Source: Arthrobacter pityocampae (GTDB taxonomy: Bacteria; Actinomycetota; Actinomycetes; Actinomycetales; Micrococcaceae). Taken from it: 64,000 nt of DNA. Every line of letters starts with the position of its first letter. Position 1 is the stretch's first letter. The DNA is taken from NCBI RefSeq assembly GCF_002927275.1, contig NZ_PRKW01000001.1:682001-746000 (forward strand). Reading direction: 5' to 3'. A program made the translations under genes and the position numbers. Shown piece by piece: positions 25,378 through 32,383 of this stretch. The notes below the pieces were generated by a model that saw nothing but the letters and a program-made list of their open reading frames with translations, was not told where the DNA came from and ran no database searches.

Positions 25378-26213
25378 TCCTCCAGGCTCGCGGTGGTAAT
25401 GGGTTTCAGATTCCCGTTGACGTAGTTCTCTGGCGTGTCCTCGATGGGTGACCGTACTACTTTCGTTCCGAGGTAGGTGGTGTGTTCGACATCCTTGACG
25501 AAGAGGCTGACGGAAGACCCGTCAACGACTCCTGTGATGTTCAGCGCGGACGTTGATGCTGGATAGAAGTAATCCAGGTGCCCCTTCATCAGTGACGATG
25601 GCGCGTCCGGGTCCGTGAACCCGGATTCCAACCGTGTGGCGCCCATCACCTCGATTGGATTGCCCCCTTCCCAGAGGGATCTACTGTGGAATCCTCCTCC
25701 AAGTTTTTGCGCCGCTTTAATCGGGTCGTCCCTGGTCTGGATCCAGTACCGGTTCGCGTCCGGATTCGCCGTGTCTTCGGGCCCTCCGACATTGTGACCG
25801 GTGCCGGCGGGGGCCACGTGCACGATGTTTGTCGAGTCCAGTCCCTCCCGCTCCCCAGTTCCGAGCATCGATCCACCCGCACTGTAACCGACATACGTGC
25901 TCCTCACCTCCTCCGGGATCTCCAGGTCCACGGCGTGATCGAAAGCCGCAAGCGGCAGGCCACCCTCCTCGTTATATGCAGAGGTCACGTTATTGGGAAC
26001 CACAGGCGGAAAATCAGCGTCCTGCCAATGGAAACTGACCTTACTTGCGCCGGGTTTACCGCTGGTATCGCCGAGTTTGGTCGAATAATCCTCGAGCATG
26101 CCAATGTTCGCTCCAGTACCCGGCACGAGAGTGTTCATGATCCGCGTGTCGGCGAACGGTGTGCCCGTCATCGTCACGATTCGCCCGTCACCTTCCAAAT
26201 GCCTCACCCCCAC
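25374..26213 (-). CDS. Alpha/beta hydrolase of DUF1023 type, 5'-truncated
   Basis: A 279-residue frame that matches the C-terminal catalytic part of DUF1023-type alpha/beta hydrolases. The nucleophile elbow GYSAGGS contains Ser in the G-x-S-x-G motif, followed by GLDSTNIVHVAPAGTGHNVG. Close to the start is TMTGTPFADTRIMNTLVPGTG, the beginning of the conserved domain. Full-length relatives usually carry some 200 or more N-terminal residues of helical, WXG-like sequence. Here that part is absent, since a TAA stop lies in frame two codons before the first usable GTG (26211-26213). The gene is therefore truncated or starts at an unusual place. It overlaps the lipoprotein gene by 4 nt. Relatives are thought to be secreted or surface effectors in actinobacteria, which I cannot verify here. 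Confidence 0.65.
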   Translation of the reverse strand: MGVRHLEGDGRIVTMTGTPFADTRIMNTLVPGTGANIGMLEDYSTKLGDTSGKPGASKVSFHWQDADFPPVVPNNVTSAYNEEGGLPLAAFDHAVDLEIPEEVRSTYVGYSAGGSMLGTGEREGLDSTNIVHVAPAGTGHNVGGPEDTANPDANRYWIQTRDDPIKAAQKLGGGFHSRSLWEGGNPIEVMGATRLESGFTDPDAPSSLMKGHLDYFYPASTSALNITGVVDGSSVSLFVKDVEHTTYLGTKVVRSPIEDTPENYVNGNLKPITTASLEE

Positions 26214-26702
26214 GGGTTACCGCGGGTTAACGGCCGAGCCCGGCGGTCAAAGCCAGCTTCCCGACTGATCGAACCGGTGTGCTGTTCTGAGGCCTCGTCC
26301 TGGGGGACGACAGAACAGACGCACCCGTGACGACCACACCGCCCCGCTCATGAGGGAGCGCATGGGCCGCTCCGGCCCTGGGTTTGGATGCCGTGTCCCG
26401 ACTCGACTGACACAACCGGCCAGCTCCGAACCACAGCTGGCAGGTACGCGGACGAGAAGGCGGCCATCGGAAAGTCGGGGCCGCTCGAGTACGTAGCGAA
26501 CGAGTGGTCTTTCTTGCTACCGCAACTCAGGATCCTGGCGGTTTCGTTATGGACCTTTCGGCGGGCTTGTCATCGACCACGGCGACATGGACCAAGTCCT
26601 GCGATATGCGACGAGGCTGCCCCGGTGTGCTCGATTCAGTCCTCGGGATCACGGGTGCCGGGCACCGATGCCGTGATCCTCGCCCCGGGTAGGGTGAGCA
26701 CC
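26214..26702. other. Divergent promoter region in the island
   Basis: About 490 nt separate the truncated hydrolase (minus) from the first immunity-like gene (plus). It must hold promoters for both directions. The missing 5' part of the hydrolase gene is not found here in any frame, so it was lost or replaced rather than frameshifted. A frame open on the plus strand in front of the immunity-like gene has no protein-like content. Confidence 0.35.
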
Positions 26703-27509
26703 ATGATGACGATCCGCGATGTTCTGGGACCGGACTACCGAAAGCCGTCCATGAACCTGGGCTGGGCGGGCAGGGGTGAGTCCGCGGCCGATCTTGCTCC
26801 CCGGATAGCGGCGACGACCGCACGGATAGCGGCACAGTATCCGGCTGACTCCATGCACTGGTTCAAGGGTCCCAGCGATTTCGGGCAGGACTTCATCCGC
26901 ATCCCCGCCGATCCTGGCGCCTTGGTCGAGATGATCGACGCTTCCTTCGACCGATCATCGGGCTATCCGAACCGGACACTTCTGAGTCTGTTTCTCTATG
27001 ATGATTCACCGGAACAATCTCAGGCAGAGCTCAGCATCGGTGTGGGATCGGGTTCAACAAACAACATCAGCCTGCGCCTCACCGATGATTTCCCGTTGGG
27101 CTCCCCGGCGGGAGCAGCGCGCTTGTTCGTGGATCTGGTCCGGATCTGGCAGCCCGACTTGGCAGTCTTTCAAACAATGTCAGCGATCAAGGCGACCATG
27201 GGGAAAGGGCATGTCAATCATGCCGGGTACCTGGCCTGGGTCTCGGCGACCGCGTATGGGCCGGAACCGGAGACCGACCGGGAGATCGTCCTGCCGCACG
27301 GTGAGGGTTGGGTCTATGTGGCCCGGGAGTGGACGGATCAGGGCGTCGTCGCCCTGTTCGAGGACCTCGTCCGGGGTGGCGCCCATAGGGTGAATGCACG
27401 ACCGGATGTGCAGAACCCACCCCACGTACCGGAGGGGTACCCCGCCGGACTCGAGGACCTCGACCGCCTGGTCTCGTGGGGCGAGCCCGGATCGTCACCA
27501 CCTGACTGA
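26703..27509 (+). CDS. Immunity-like protein, tandem copy 1
   Basis: A 268-residue soluble protein, first of three tandem paralogs. It starts MMTIRDVLGPDYRKPSMNLG at 26703, where all three copies become alike and where AGGGTGAG precedes. Conserved features are ESAADLAPRIAATTARIAAQYP, a FDRSSGYPNRTLLSLFL strand-helix, SIGVGSGSTNNISLRLTDDFP, a RLFVDLVRIWQPDL segment and GHVNHAGYLAWVSATAYGPEP (each under twenty-two residues by splitting). The layout with WQPD and a later YLxW resembles the Imm52-like group of immunity proteins in polymorphic toxin systems; this is a low-confidence match by eye. No catalytic motif or signal peptide is present, so a cytoplasmic binding protein is likely. Confidence 0.7.
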   Translation: MMTIRDVLGPDYRKPSMNLGWAGRGESAADLAPRIAATTARIAAQYPADSMHWFKGPSDFGQDFIRIPADPGALVEMIDASFDRSSGYPNRTLLSLFLYDDSPEQSQAELSIGVGSGSTNNISLRLTDDFPLGSPAGAARLFVDLVRIWQPDLAVFQTMSAIKATMGKGHVNHAGYLAWVSATAYGPEPETDREIVLPHGEGWVYVAREWTDQGVVALFEDLVRGGAHRVNARPDVQNPPHVPEGYPAGLEDLDRLVSWGEPGSSPPD

Positions 27510-28698
27510 TCGCACCAGCGCACTGGCACACACTGGACCGAGGTTCCCCCGCCTGCTGTGGGCCGTCCGCAGGCAGGAATCCTTCGTGGTTGCGCATGAA
27601 CGGGACGAAAAACCCCGCACTCAGTGACGGGAGGACGGTCATCATACGGGCGCCGGGAACCGAGCCCGTGGTTCCTGACCCGGGTACGGTGAGTACCATG
27701 AAGACCGTCCGCGATGTGCTGGGACCGGGCTACCGAAAGCCGTCCATGCATTTGGGCTGGGCGGGCAGGACCGAGTCCGCGGCCGAGCTTGCTCCCCGGA
27801 TAGCGGCGATGACCGCACGGATAGCGGCGCAGTATCCGGCTGGGTCGATGCAGTGGGTCACGGCCCCCGATGACATCGGCGGAGAGCCTGTTCCCATCCC
27901 CGTCGATCCTGGCGCCCTGGTCGAGATGATTGACGCCAGTTTCGACCGATCACTGGGCTTTCGGAACCGGACACTGCTGAGCCTGTTCCTGCGTGATGAT
28001 CCCTCGGACGAATCCAGGACCGATCCCAGCCTCAGCATCGGTGTGGGATCGGGTTCAACAAACAACATCAGCCTGCGCCTCACCGATGACTTCCCGCTGG
28101 GGTCACCAGCGGAAGCAGCACGCCTGTTCGTAGATCTGGTCCGGATCTGGCAGCCCGACCTGGCAAGGTTTTCGACGATCTCAGCGATCAAGGCGACCAT
28201 GGGCAAAGGGCACGTCAACCACGCCGGGTACCTGGCCTGGGTCTCGGCGACCGCGTACGGGCCGGAACCCGAGACCGACCGGGAACTCGTCCTGCCCCAC
28301 GGTGAGGGTTGGGTCTATGTGGCCCGGGAGTGGACGGACCAGGGCGTCGTCGCCCTGTTCGAGGACCTCGCCCGCGGCGGCGCCCATAGGGTGAGTGCAC
28401 GACCGGATGTGCAGAACCCACCCCACATACCCGACGGGTACCCCGCCGGGCTCGAGGAGCTCGATCGCCTGGTCTCCTGGGGCGAGCCCGGATCCACACC
28501 ACCTGACTGATCACCCAGGCGCACCGGTGCACACGCGCCCGAGGCTCCCCCGCCTGCTGTAGGCCATCCGCAGGCAGTACACCTTTGTGGCTGCGCATGA
28601 ACGGGACGAAGAACTCCGTACGCAGTGACGGGAGGACGGTCATCACATCGATGTCGAGCGCCGATGCCGCGATTCCTGACCCGGGTACGGTGAAGACC
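27510..28698 (+). repeat. Duplicated spacer of the immunity-like array
   Basis: The 188-nt spacers at 27510-27697 and 28511-28698 are homologous, with shared stretches such as CGCATGAACGGGACGAA and CCTGACCCGGGTACGGTGA. Together with the genes they give repeat periods of 995 and 1001 nt between starts. The spacer before copy 1 is unrelated except for the last 15-20 nt, so copy 1 marks the edge of the duplicated unit. Confidence 0.7.
27698..28510 (+). CDS. Immunity-like protein, tandem copy 2
   Basis: A 270-residue paralog of copies 1 and 3. It begins MKTVRDVLGPGYRKPSMHLG and is nearly identical to copy 1 over long stretches (for instance VLPHGEGWVYVAREWTDQG). Differences cluster in the segment around residues 50-70 (SMQWVTAPDDIGGEPVPIP against SMHWFKGPSDFGQDFIRIP), a likely specificity face if these are immunity proteins. 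The ATG at 27698 follows GGTGAGTACC; the frame is open upstream but that text is repeated non-coding spacer. The spacer in front (27510-27697) is repeated before copy 3, showing duplication of a unit of about 1 kb including the promoter region. Confidence 0.75.
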   Translation: MKTVRDVLGPGYRKPSMHLGWAGRTESAAELAPRIAAMTARIAAQYPAGSMQWVTAPDDIGGEPVPIPVDPGALVEMIDASFDRSLGFRNRTLLSLFLRDDPSDESRTDPSLSIGVGSGSTNNISLRLTDDFPLGSPAEAARLFVDLVRIWQPDLARFSTISAIKATMGKGHVNHAGYLAWVSATAYGPEPETDRELVLPHGEGWVYVAREWTDQGVVALFEDLARGGAHRVSARPDVQNPPHIPDGYPAGLEELDRLVSWGEPGSTPPD

Positions 28699-29511
28699 AT
28701 GATGACGATCCGCGATGTGCTGGGACCGAACTACGACGACCCGTTTGTCAGTCTGAGCTGGGCGGGCAGGACCGAGTCCGCGGCGGAGCTTGCTCCGCGG
28801 ATAGCGGCGACGACGGCACGGATTGCGGCACAGTATCCGGCTGGGTCAATGCAGTGGGTCAGGGCCCCCCGCGACCTCGGTCAGGAGCCTGTCCGCATCC
28901 CCGTCGACACGGATGCCCTGACCGAGATGATTGACGCCAGTTTCGACCGATCACTGGGCTTTCGGAACCGGACACTTTTGAGCCTGTTCCTCCGTGATGA
29001 TCCCTCGGACGAATCCAGCACAGATCCCAGCCTCAGCATCGGTATCGGGTCCGGTTCAACGAACAGCATCAGCCTGCGCCTCACCGATGACTTCCCGTCG
29101 GGCTCGCCGGCGGGAGCCGCGCGCCTGTTCGTGGATCTGGTCCGGATCTGGCAGCCCGACTGGGCAGAGTTCTCATCGATCTCAGCGGTGGAAGCGACAA
29201 TGGGGAAAGGGCATGTCAATCATGCCTCGTATCTGGCGTGGATCTCGGCGACCGCCTTCGGGCCTGAACCCGAAACCGACCGGGAGATCGTCCAACCCCA
29301 CGGTGAGGGTTGGATCTATGCGGCCCGGGAGTGGACGAACCAGGGCATCGTCGCCCTGTCCGAAGACCTCGCCCGCGGCGGCGCCCAACGAATAAGTACA
29401 CGACCGGATGTGCAGCACCCACCCCACATACCGGAGGGCTACCCCGCCGGACTCGACGAGCTCGACCGCCTGGTCTCCTGGGGCGAGCCCGAAACCACAC
29501 CACCTAGTTGA
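28699..29511 (+). CDS. Immunity-like protein, tandem copy 3
   Basis: A 270-residue paralog beginning MMTIRDVLGPNYDDPFVSLS. It shares FDRSLGFRNRTLLSLFLRDD and ESSTDPSLSIGIGSGSTNS with copy 2, but has diverged near the C-terminus (VALSEDLARGGAQRISTRPD), where copies 1 and 2 have VALFEDL and HRV. It is the last of the tandem series; the sequence after its stop no longer repeats the spacer. The start at 28699-28701 is set by alignment with the other copies. Each copy has its own upstream spacer, so each may be transcribed separately. Function inferred only from context. Confidence 0.75.
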   Translation: MMTIRDVLGPNYDDPFVSLSWAGRTESAAELAPRIAATTARIAAQYPAGSMQWVRAPRDLGQEPVRIPVDTDALTEMIDASFDRSLGFRNRTLLSLFLRDDPSDESSTDPSLSIGIGSGSTNSISLRLTDDFPSGSPAGAARLFVDLVRIWQPDWAEFSSISAVEATMGKGHVNHASYLAWISATAFGPEPETDREIVQPHGEGWIYAAREWTNQGIVALSEDLARGGAQRISTRPDVQHPPHIPEGYPAGLDELDRLVSWGEPETTPPS

Positions 29512-29851
29512 TTCCGCAGGCACAGCACGCGCTGTGGGTTCCCGGAGTCACTGCAGCACCGGACCCGCGCCGACCGACACGTCGTCCAAATAGTCTTCGG
29601 TGTCACCGTAGGACGGTCGTGAACCACCTACCTATGCGCCCCGGAATTCCCGGGAGCCCCGGAATTCTTCGCCGGGTGTCGGTGCCGACGTCGCCGCCGT
29701 GGCCGGCGTCGGGGCTGGCATCGACCCCCTGAGGCGGATCACTACACACTCCGAGGAGTGGTCCTCCTGAGGTCCGGTATCGCGGATGCGTCCGCTTCCA
29801 GCAGCCGCCGCTACGCAGCCTCCATGCCAACACCTCAACCCTTCGCAACCC

Positions 29852-29913
29852 CGTCTATTCGCGATGACGGCGTGCACGGTGACGTCTATTCGCGATGACG
29901 GCGTGCACGGTGA
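29852..29913 (+). repeat. Perfect 31-bp tandem duplication
   Basis: The 31-bp unit starting CGTCTATTCGCGATGACGGC occurs at 29852-29882 and again at 29883-29913 without any mismatch. Two copies only and no spacer, so it is not a CRISPR. It probably reflects a recent slippage event. Confidence 0.9.
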
Positions 29914-29922
29914 CGCAGCCGC

Positions 29923-30060
29923 CTATGATGCCCAGTCCTCGAGGTTGGTCCGCTCGATCCGCCACAGGCCGCGGTAATGCCCGCGCCAACTCATGGAGCA
30001 AGGATCCGGCCACACCGATCATGACATGGTGCCGATGTCGATTCTCCGCGTCCGAAATGT
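29923..30060 (-). pseudogene. Possible excisionase-like helix-turn-helix remnant
   Basis: On the minus strand a frame ending at 29923-29925 reads YRGLWRIERTNLEDWAS. The pattern G-x-WRIExxxLExW is the usual C-terminal wing of excisionase-type (MerR/Xis-like) DNA-binding domains. Upstream the frame soon meets a stop, and the expected helix-turn-helix start is not readable, so at most a broken gene remains. The match covers about 15 residues and may be chance. Confidence 0.25.
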
Positions 30061-30255
30061 CATCCGGGCCGTTCATTGGGTCACAGTTATTGGATCAGAT
30101 TCTTCGGGTCAGATTCAGGCTGAACCTCGAGACTGTCTCGGGGCGGGTGAACTCCAGCTAGCAGAGCTGTTGCTCACTGGATCATCAAGCGCAGGAATGT
30201 CATGACCCACAACCTCCAGCCCGCGGGTTGGCGGTGCCCCCGAAGCCGACGCGTG

Positions 30256-31068
30256 TCACAGCATTTCGAGGGGTTCCGGGTGTGTCGGCGGCGGGAACGC
30301 GCGATCGAGGCGCTCGAGATCGACGGCGCTGAGGTGAAGGTCGCGGGCTGCGGCGTTCTCGAGCACATGCTCGGCGGTCGAAGCCTTCGGGATCGCGAGC
30401 ACGCTGCTGGTGCGCATCGTCCACGCCAGAGCGACCTGCGCAGGCGTCGCGCCGAGCTCACGTGCGATCTGTGTCAGATCCGGGTTGCCGAGTAGTCGTC
30501 CCTGCTCCACGGGCGAATAGGCCATCACGGGCATCTTCGCCGAAGCGGACCATGGCATCAGGTCGAACTCCGGACCCCGACGGGTCAGGTTGTACAGCAC
30601 CTGATCGGTCTGGCACCCCTCAGGCAAACTCCGGAGCTCGTCGGTGTCGAGGTTACTCACACCCCACGCACGGATCGAGCCCTCGTCGATGAGGGACTCG
30701 AACGCCGCGACGGTCTCCTCGAAGGGGAATCTCCCCCGCCAATGCAGGAGGTACAGGTCCAGGCAGTCAGTACCCAGACGGTCCAGGCTTGCATGACAGG
30801 CCTCGATCGTCCCTGCTGCGGAGGCGTTCGAGGGTAGGACCTTGCTCACCAGGAAAACCTCATCGCGCCTACCCCTGATGGCTTCTCCGACAAGGTCCTC
30901 ACTGCGCCCATTGCCGTACATTTCGGCGGTATCGATCACGGTCAGACCCAGATCAATACCTGTGCGCAGCGCCCGGATCTCAGCGTTCCGACTGGCAGGA
31001 GAGTCACCCAGGTTCCACGTTCCCTGCCCCAGAGCAGGAACAACGGTGCCGTCCGGAAAAGTAATCAC
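30256..31068 (-). CDS. Aldo/keto reductase
   Basis: A 270-residue NADPH-dependent oxidoreductase of the aldo/keto reductase superfamily, TIM-barrel type. The catalytic tetrad is visible: Asp and Tyr in DTAEMYGNG near residues 46-54, Lys in FLVSKV, and His in YLLHWRG. Further family features are IRAWGVSNLDTDEL and the C-terminal nucleotide-binding segment VLAIPKASTAEHV. It opens FPDGTVVPALGQGTWNLGD, typical of the YeaE-like subgroup. The start is the GTG at 31066-31068. It is the gene nearest the real ychF end inside the inserted segment, transcribed toward the immunity-like array. Substrate unknown. Confidence 0.9.
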   Translation of the reverse strand: MITFPDGTVVPALGQGTWNLGDSPASRNAEIRALRTGIDLGLTVIDTAEMYGNGRSEDLVGEAIRGRRDEVFLVSKVLPSNASAAGTIEACHASLDRLGTDCLDLYLLHWRGRFPFEETVAAFESLIDEGSIRAWGVSNLDTDELRSLPEGCQTDQVLYNLTRRGPEFDLMPWSASAKMPVMAYSPVEQGRLLGNPDLTQIARELGATPAQVALAWTMRTSSVLAIPKASTAEHVLENAAARDLHLSAVDLERLDRAFPPPTHPEPLEML

Positions 31069-31180
31069 TCACCAACGCTACAACCAGGGCCATCAACCTG
31101 CGAAGTGTGATGGAAACCCAACTATGGGCCAGGCCAAAGGGCCATCAATCGGCGCAGCAGACCCGGCTCATGGTGAATAG

Positions 31181-31212
31181 AATGCCGCCCTCATGTTAAC
31201 AAGGGCGGCATT
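31181..31212 (-). terminator. Terminator of ychF
   Basis: The arms AATGCCGCCCT (31181-31191) and AGGGCGGCATT (31202-31212) pair perfectly over 11 bp around a 10-nt loop; minus-strand reading continues TCTATTC, a weak T tract. It is 22 nt past the ychF stop. The arms differ from those of the hairpin next to the detached ychF end, though position and geometry are the same. Confidence 0.7.
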
Positions 31213-31234
31213 TCTACTCATTCAGGCGAAGGAA

Positions 31235-31270
31235 CTAAACATTAAATCGGAATTCAACCACGTCGCCGTC
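31235..31270 (-). repeat. ychF 3' end, functional copy (candidate attachment site)
   Basis: The last codons of ychF contain the 14-bp core GAATTCAACCACGT (31250-31263), identical to 23992-24005 and 7,258 bp from it in the same orientation. The gene reads through it in frame to the TAG stop. In an insertion model this is the right junction, where the element supplied a stop codon and terminator. Confidence 0.65.
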
Positions 31271-32320
31271 GGTCATGACGTACTCTTTACCCTCGATACG
31301 GACCTTGCCGCGGGACTTCGCCTCGCTCATCGAACCGGCGTCGATGAGGTCCCCGAAGTGGACCACCTCGGCCTTGATGAAGCCACGCTGGAAGTCGGAG
31401 TGGATGACACCGGCGGCCTCTGGCGCCGTCGCACCCTTCTTGATGGTCCACGCCCGGCTCTCCTTGGGGCCCGCCGTGAGGTAGGTCTGGAGGCCGAGGG
31501 TGTGGAAGCCCACGCGGGCGAGCTGGTCGAGCCCGGACTCGTCCTGGCCGTTCATCTCGAGCATCTCGCGGGCCTCGGCCTCGTCGAGTTCCACGAGGTC
31601 GGCCTCGAGCTTGGCGTCGAGGAAGATGGCGTCGGCGGGGGCTACGAGCTCCCGCAGCTCCGCCTGGCGCTCGGCGCTGCCGAGCACGGCGTCGTCGACG
31701 TTGAAGACGTAGATGAAGGGCTTCGCGGTGAGCAGGCTCAGCTCACGCAGGTGCTCCATCTCCAGCTTGTCGCTGGTGACGGACGCGAAGATCGTATCGC
31801 CGCGCTCGAGGACGGACTGCGCGGACTGCATGGCGGCCAGCTGCGCCGCCTCGCGCTTCTTGATCTTCACTTCCTTCTCCACGCGCGGGATGGCCTTCTC
31901 CAGCGTCTGCAGGTCGGCGAGGATCAGTTCGGTGTTGATGGTCTCCATGTCGGAGCGCGGGTCCACCTTGCCGTCGACGTGAATGACGTCCGGGTCGTCG
32001 AACACACGGATGACCTGGGCGATGGCCTCCGCCTCGCGGATGTTCGCCAGGAACTGGTTGCCGAGTCCCTCTCCCTCGGACGCGCCCTTCACGATGCCGG
32101 CGATGTCGACGAAGGACACGGTCGCCGGCAGGATCTGCTTTGACCCGAAGACCTCAGCAAGCTGCGCAAGACGGGGGTCGGGCAGGCTGACGACGCCGAC
32201 ATTCGGCTCGATCGTCGCGAACGGGTAGTTCGCCGCCAGGACGTTGTTGCGCGTCAGGGCGTTGAAGAGGGTTGATTTGCCGACGTTGGGCAGTCCGACG
32301 ATGCCGATAGTAAGAGCCAC
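31235..32320 (-). CDS. ychF: Redox-regulated P-loop ATPase/GTPase YchF (EngD)
   Basis: A 361-residue cytoplasmic Obg-related ATPase that associates with ribosomes and takes part in stress responses. It opens [20 protein letters not shown] with Walker [10 protein letters not shown] at residues 8-16, has the [12 protein letters not shown] switch region and [21 protein letters not shown], and ends in a TGS-type domain with GFIKAEV and VVEFRFNV. Instead of NKxD it has NVDD near the middle, as usual in this ATP-preferring family. The start is a GTG at 32318-32320 (ACAAGTCTCCC precedes it). The length equals the family norm. Its last codons are the repeated segment found at 23977 and, decayed, at 21717, so the gene end appears to be an insertion target. 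Confidence 0.95.
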   Translation of the reverse strand: MALTIGIVGLPNVGKSTLFNALTRNNVLAANYPFATIEPNVGVVSLPDPRLAQLAEVFGSKQILPATVSFVDIAGIVKGASEGEGLGNQFLANIREAEAIAQVIRVFDDPDVIHVDGKVDPRSDMETINTELILADLQTLEKAIPRVEKEVKIKKREAAQLAAMQSAQSVLERGDTIFASVTSDKLEMEHLRELSLLTAKPFIYVFNVDDAVLGSAERQAELRELVAPADAIFLDAKLEADLVELDEAEAREMLEMNGQDESGLDQLARVGFHTLGLQTYLTAGPKESRAWTIKKGATAPEAAGVIHSDFQRGFIKAEVVHFGDLIDAGSMSEAKSRGKVRIEGKEYVMTDGDVVEFRFNV

Positions 32321-32383
32321 GGGAGACAAGTCTACCGGCGAGCGGTGCCGTGGAATGTCGGCGGTTCCTGCGACAGTGTGGGC

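Larger units (their letters stand above)
29512..30255. other. Gene-free stretch with duplications and possible remnants
   Basis: This 744-nt region has no intact gene that I can support. It contains a perfect 31-bp tandem duplication (29852-29913), a doubled CCCCGGAATTC (near 29640-29665), a small CACTCC/GGAGTG hairpin (29747-29760) and a possible helix-turn-helix gene remnant on the minus strand (29923-30060). It looks like decaying mobile-element DNA. Confidence 0.4.

Noticed and set aside
29852-29913. Direct repeats as a possible CRISPR array
   Set aside because: Only two units, adjacent without spacers, and no cas genes in the window.
30091-30160. Minus-strand text resembling a second piece of the ychF end (GAACCT and ATTCAGG near 30105-30130)
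   Set aside because: The order of the elements is wrong and no frame gives VVEFRF; similarity is limited to a few bases.
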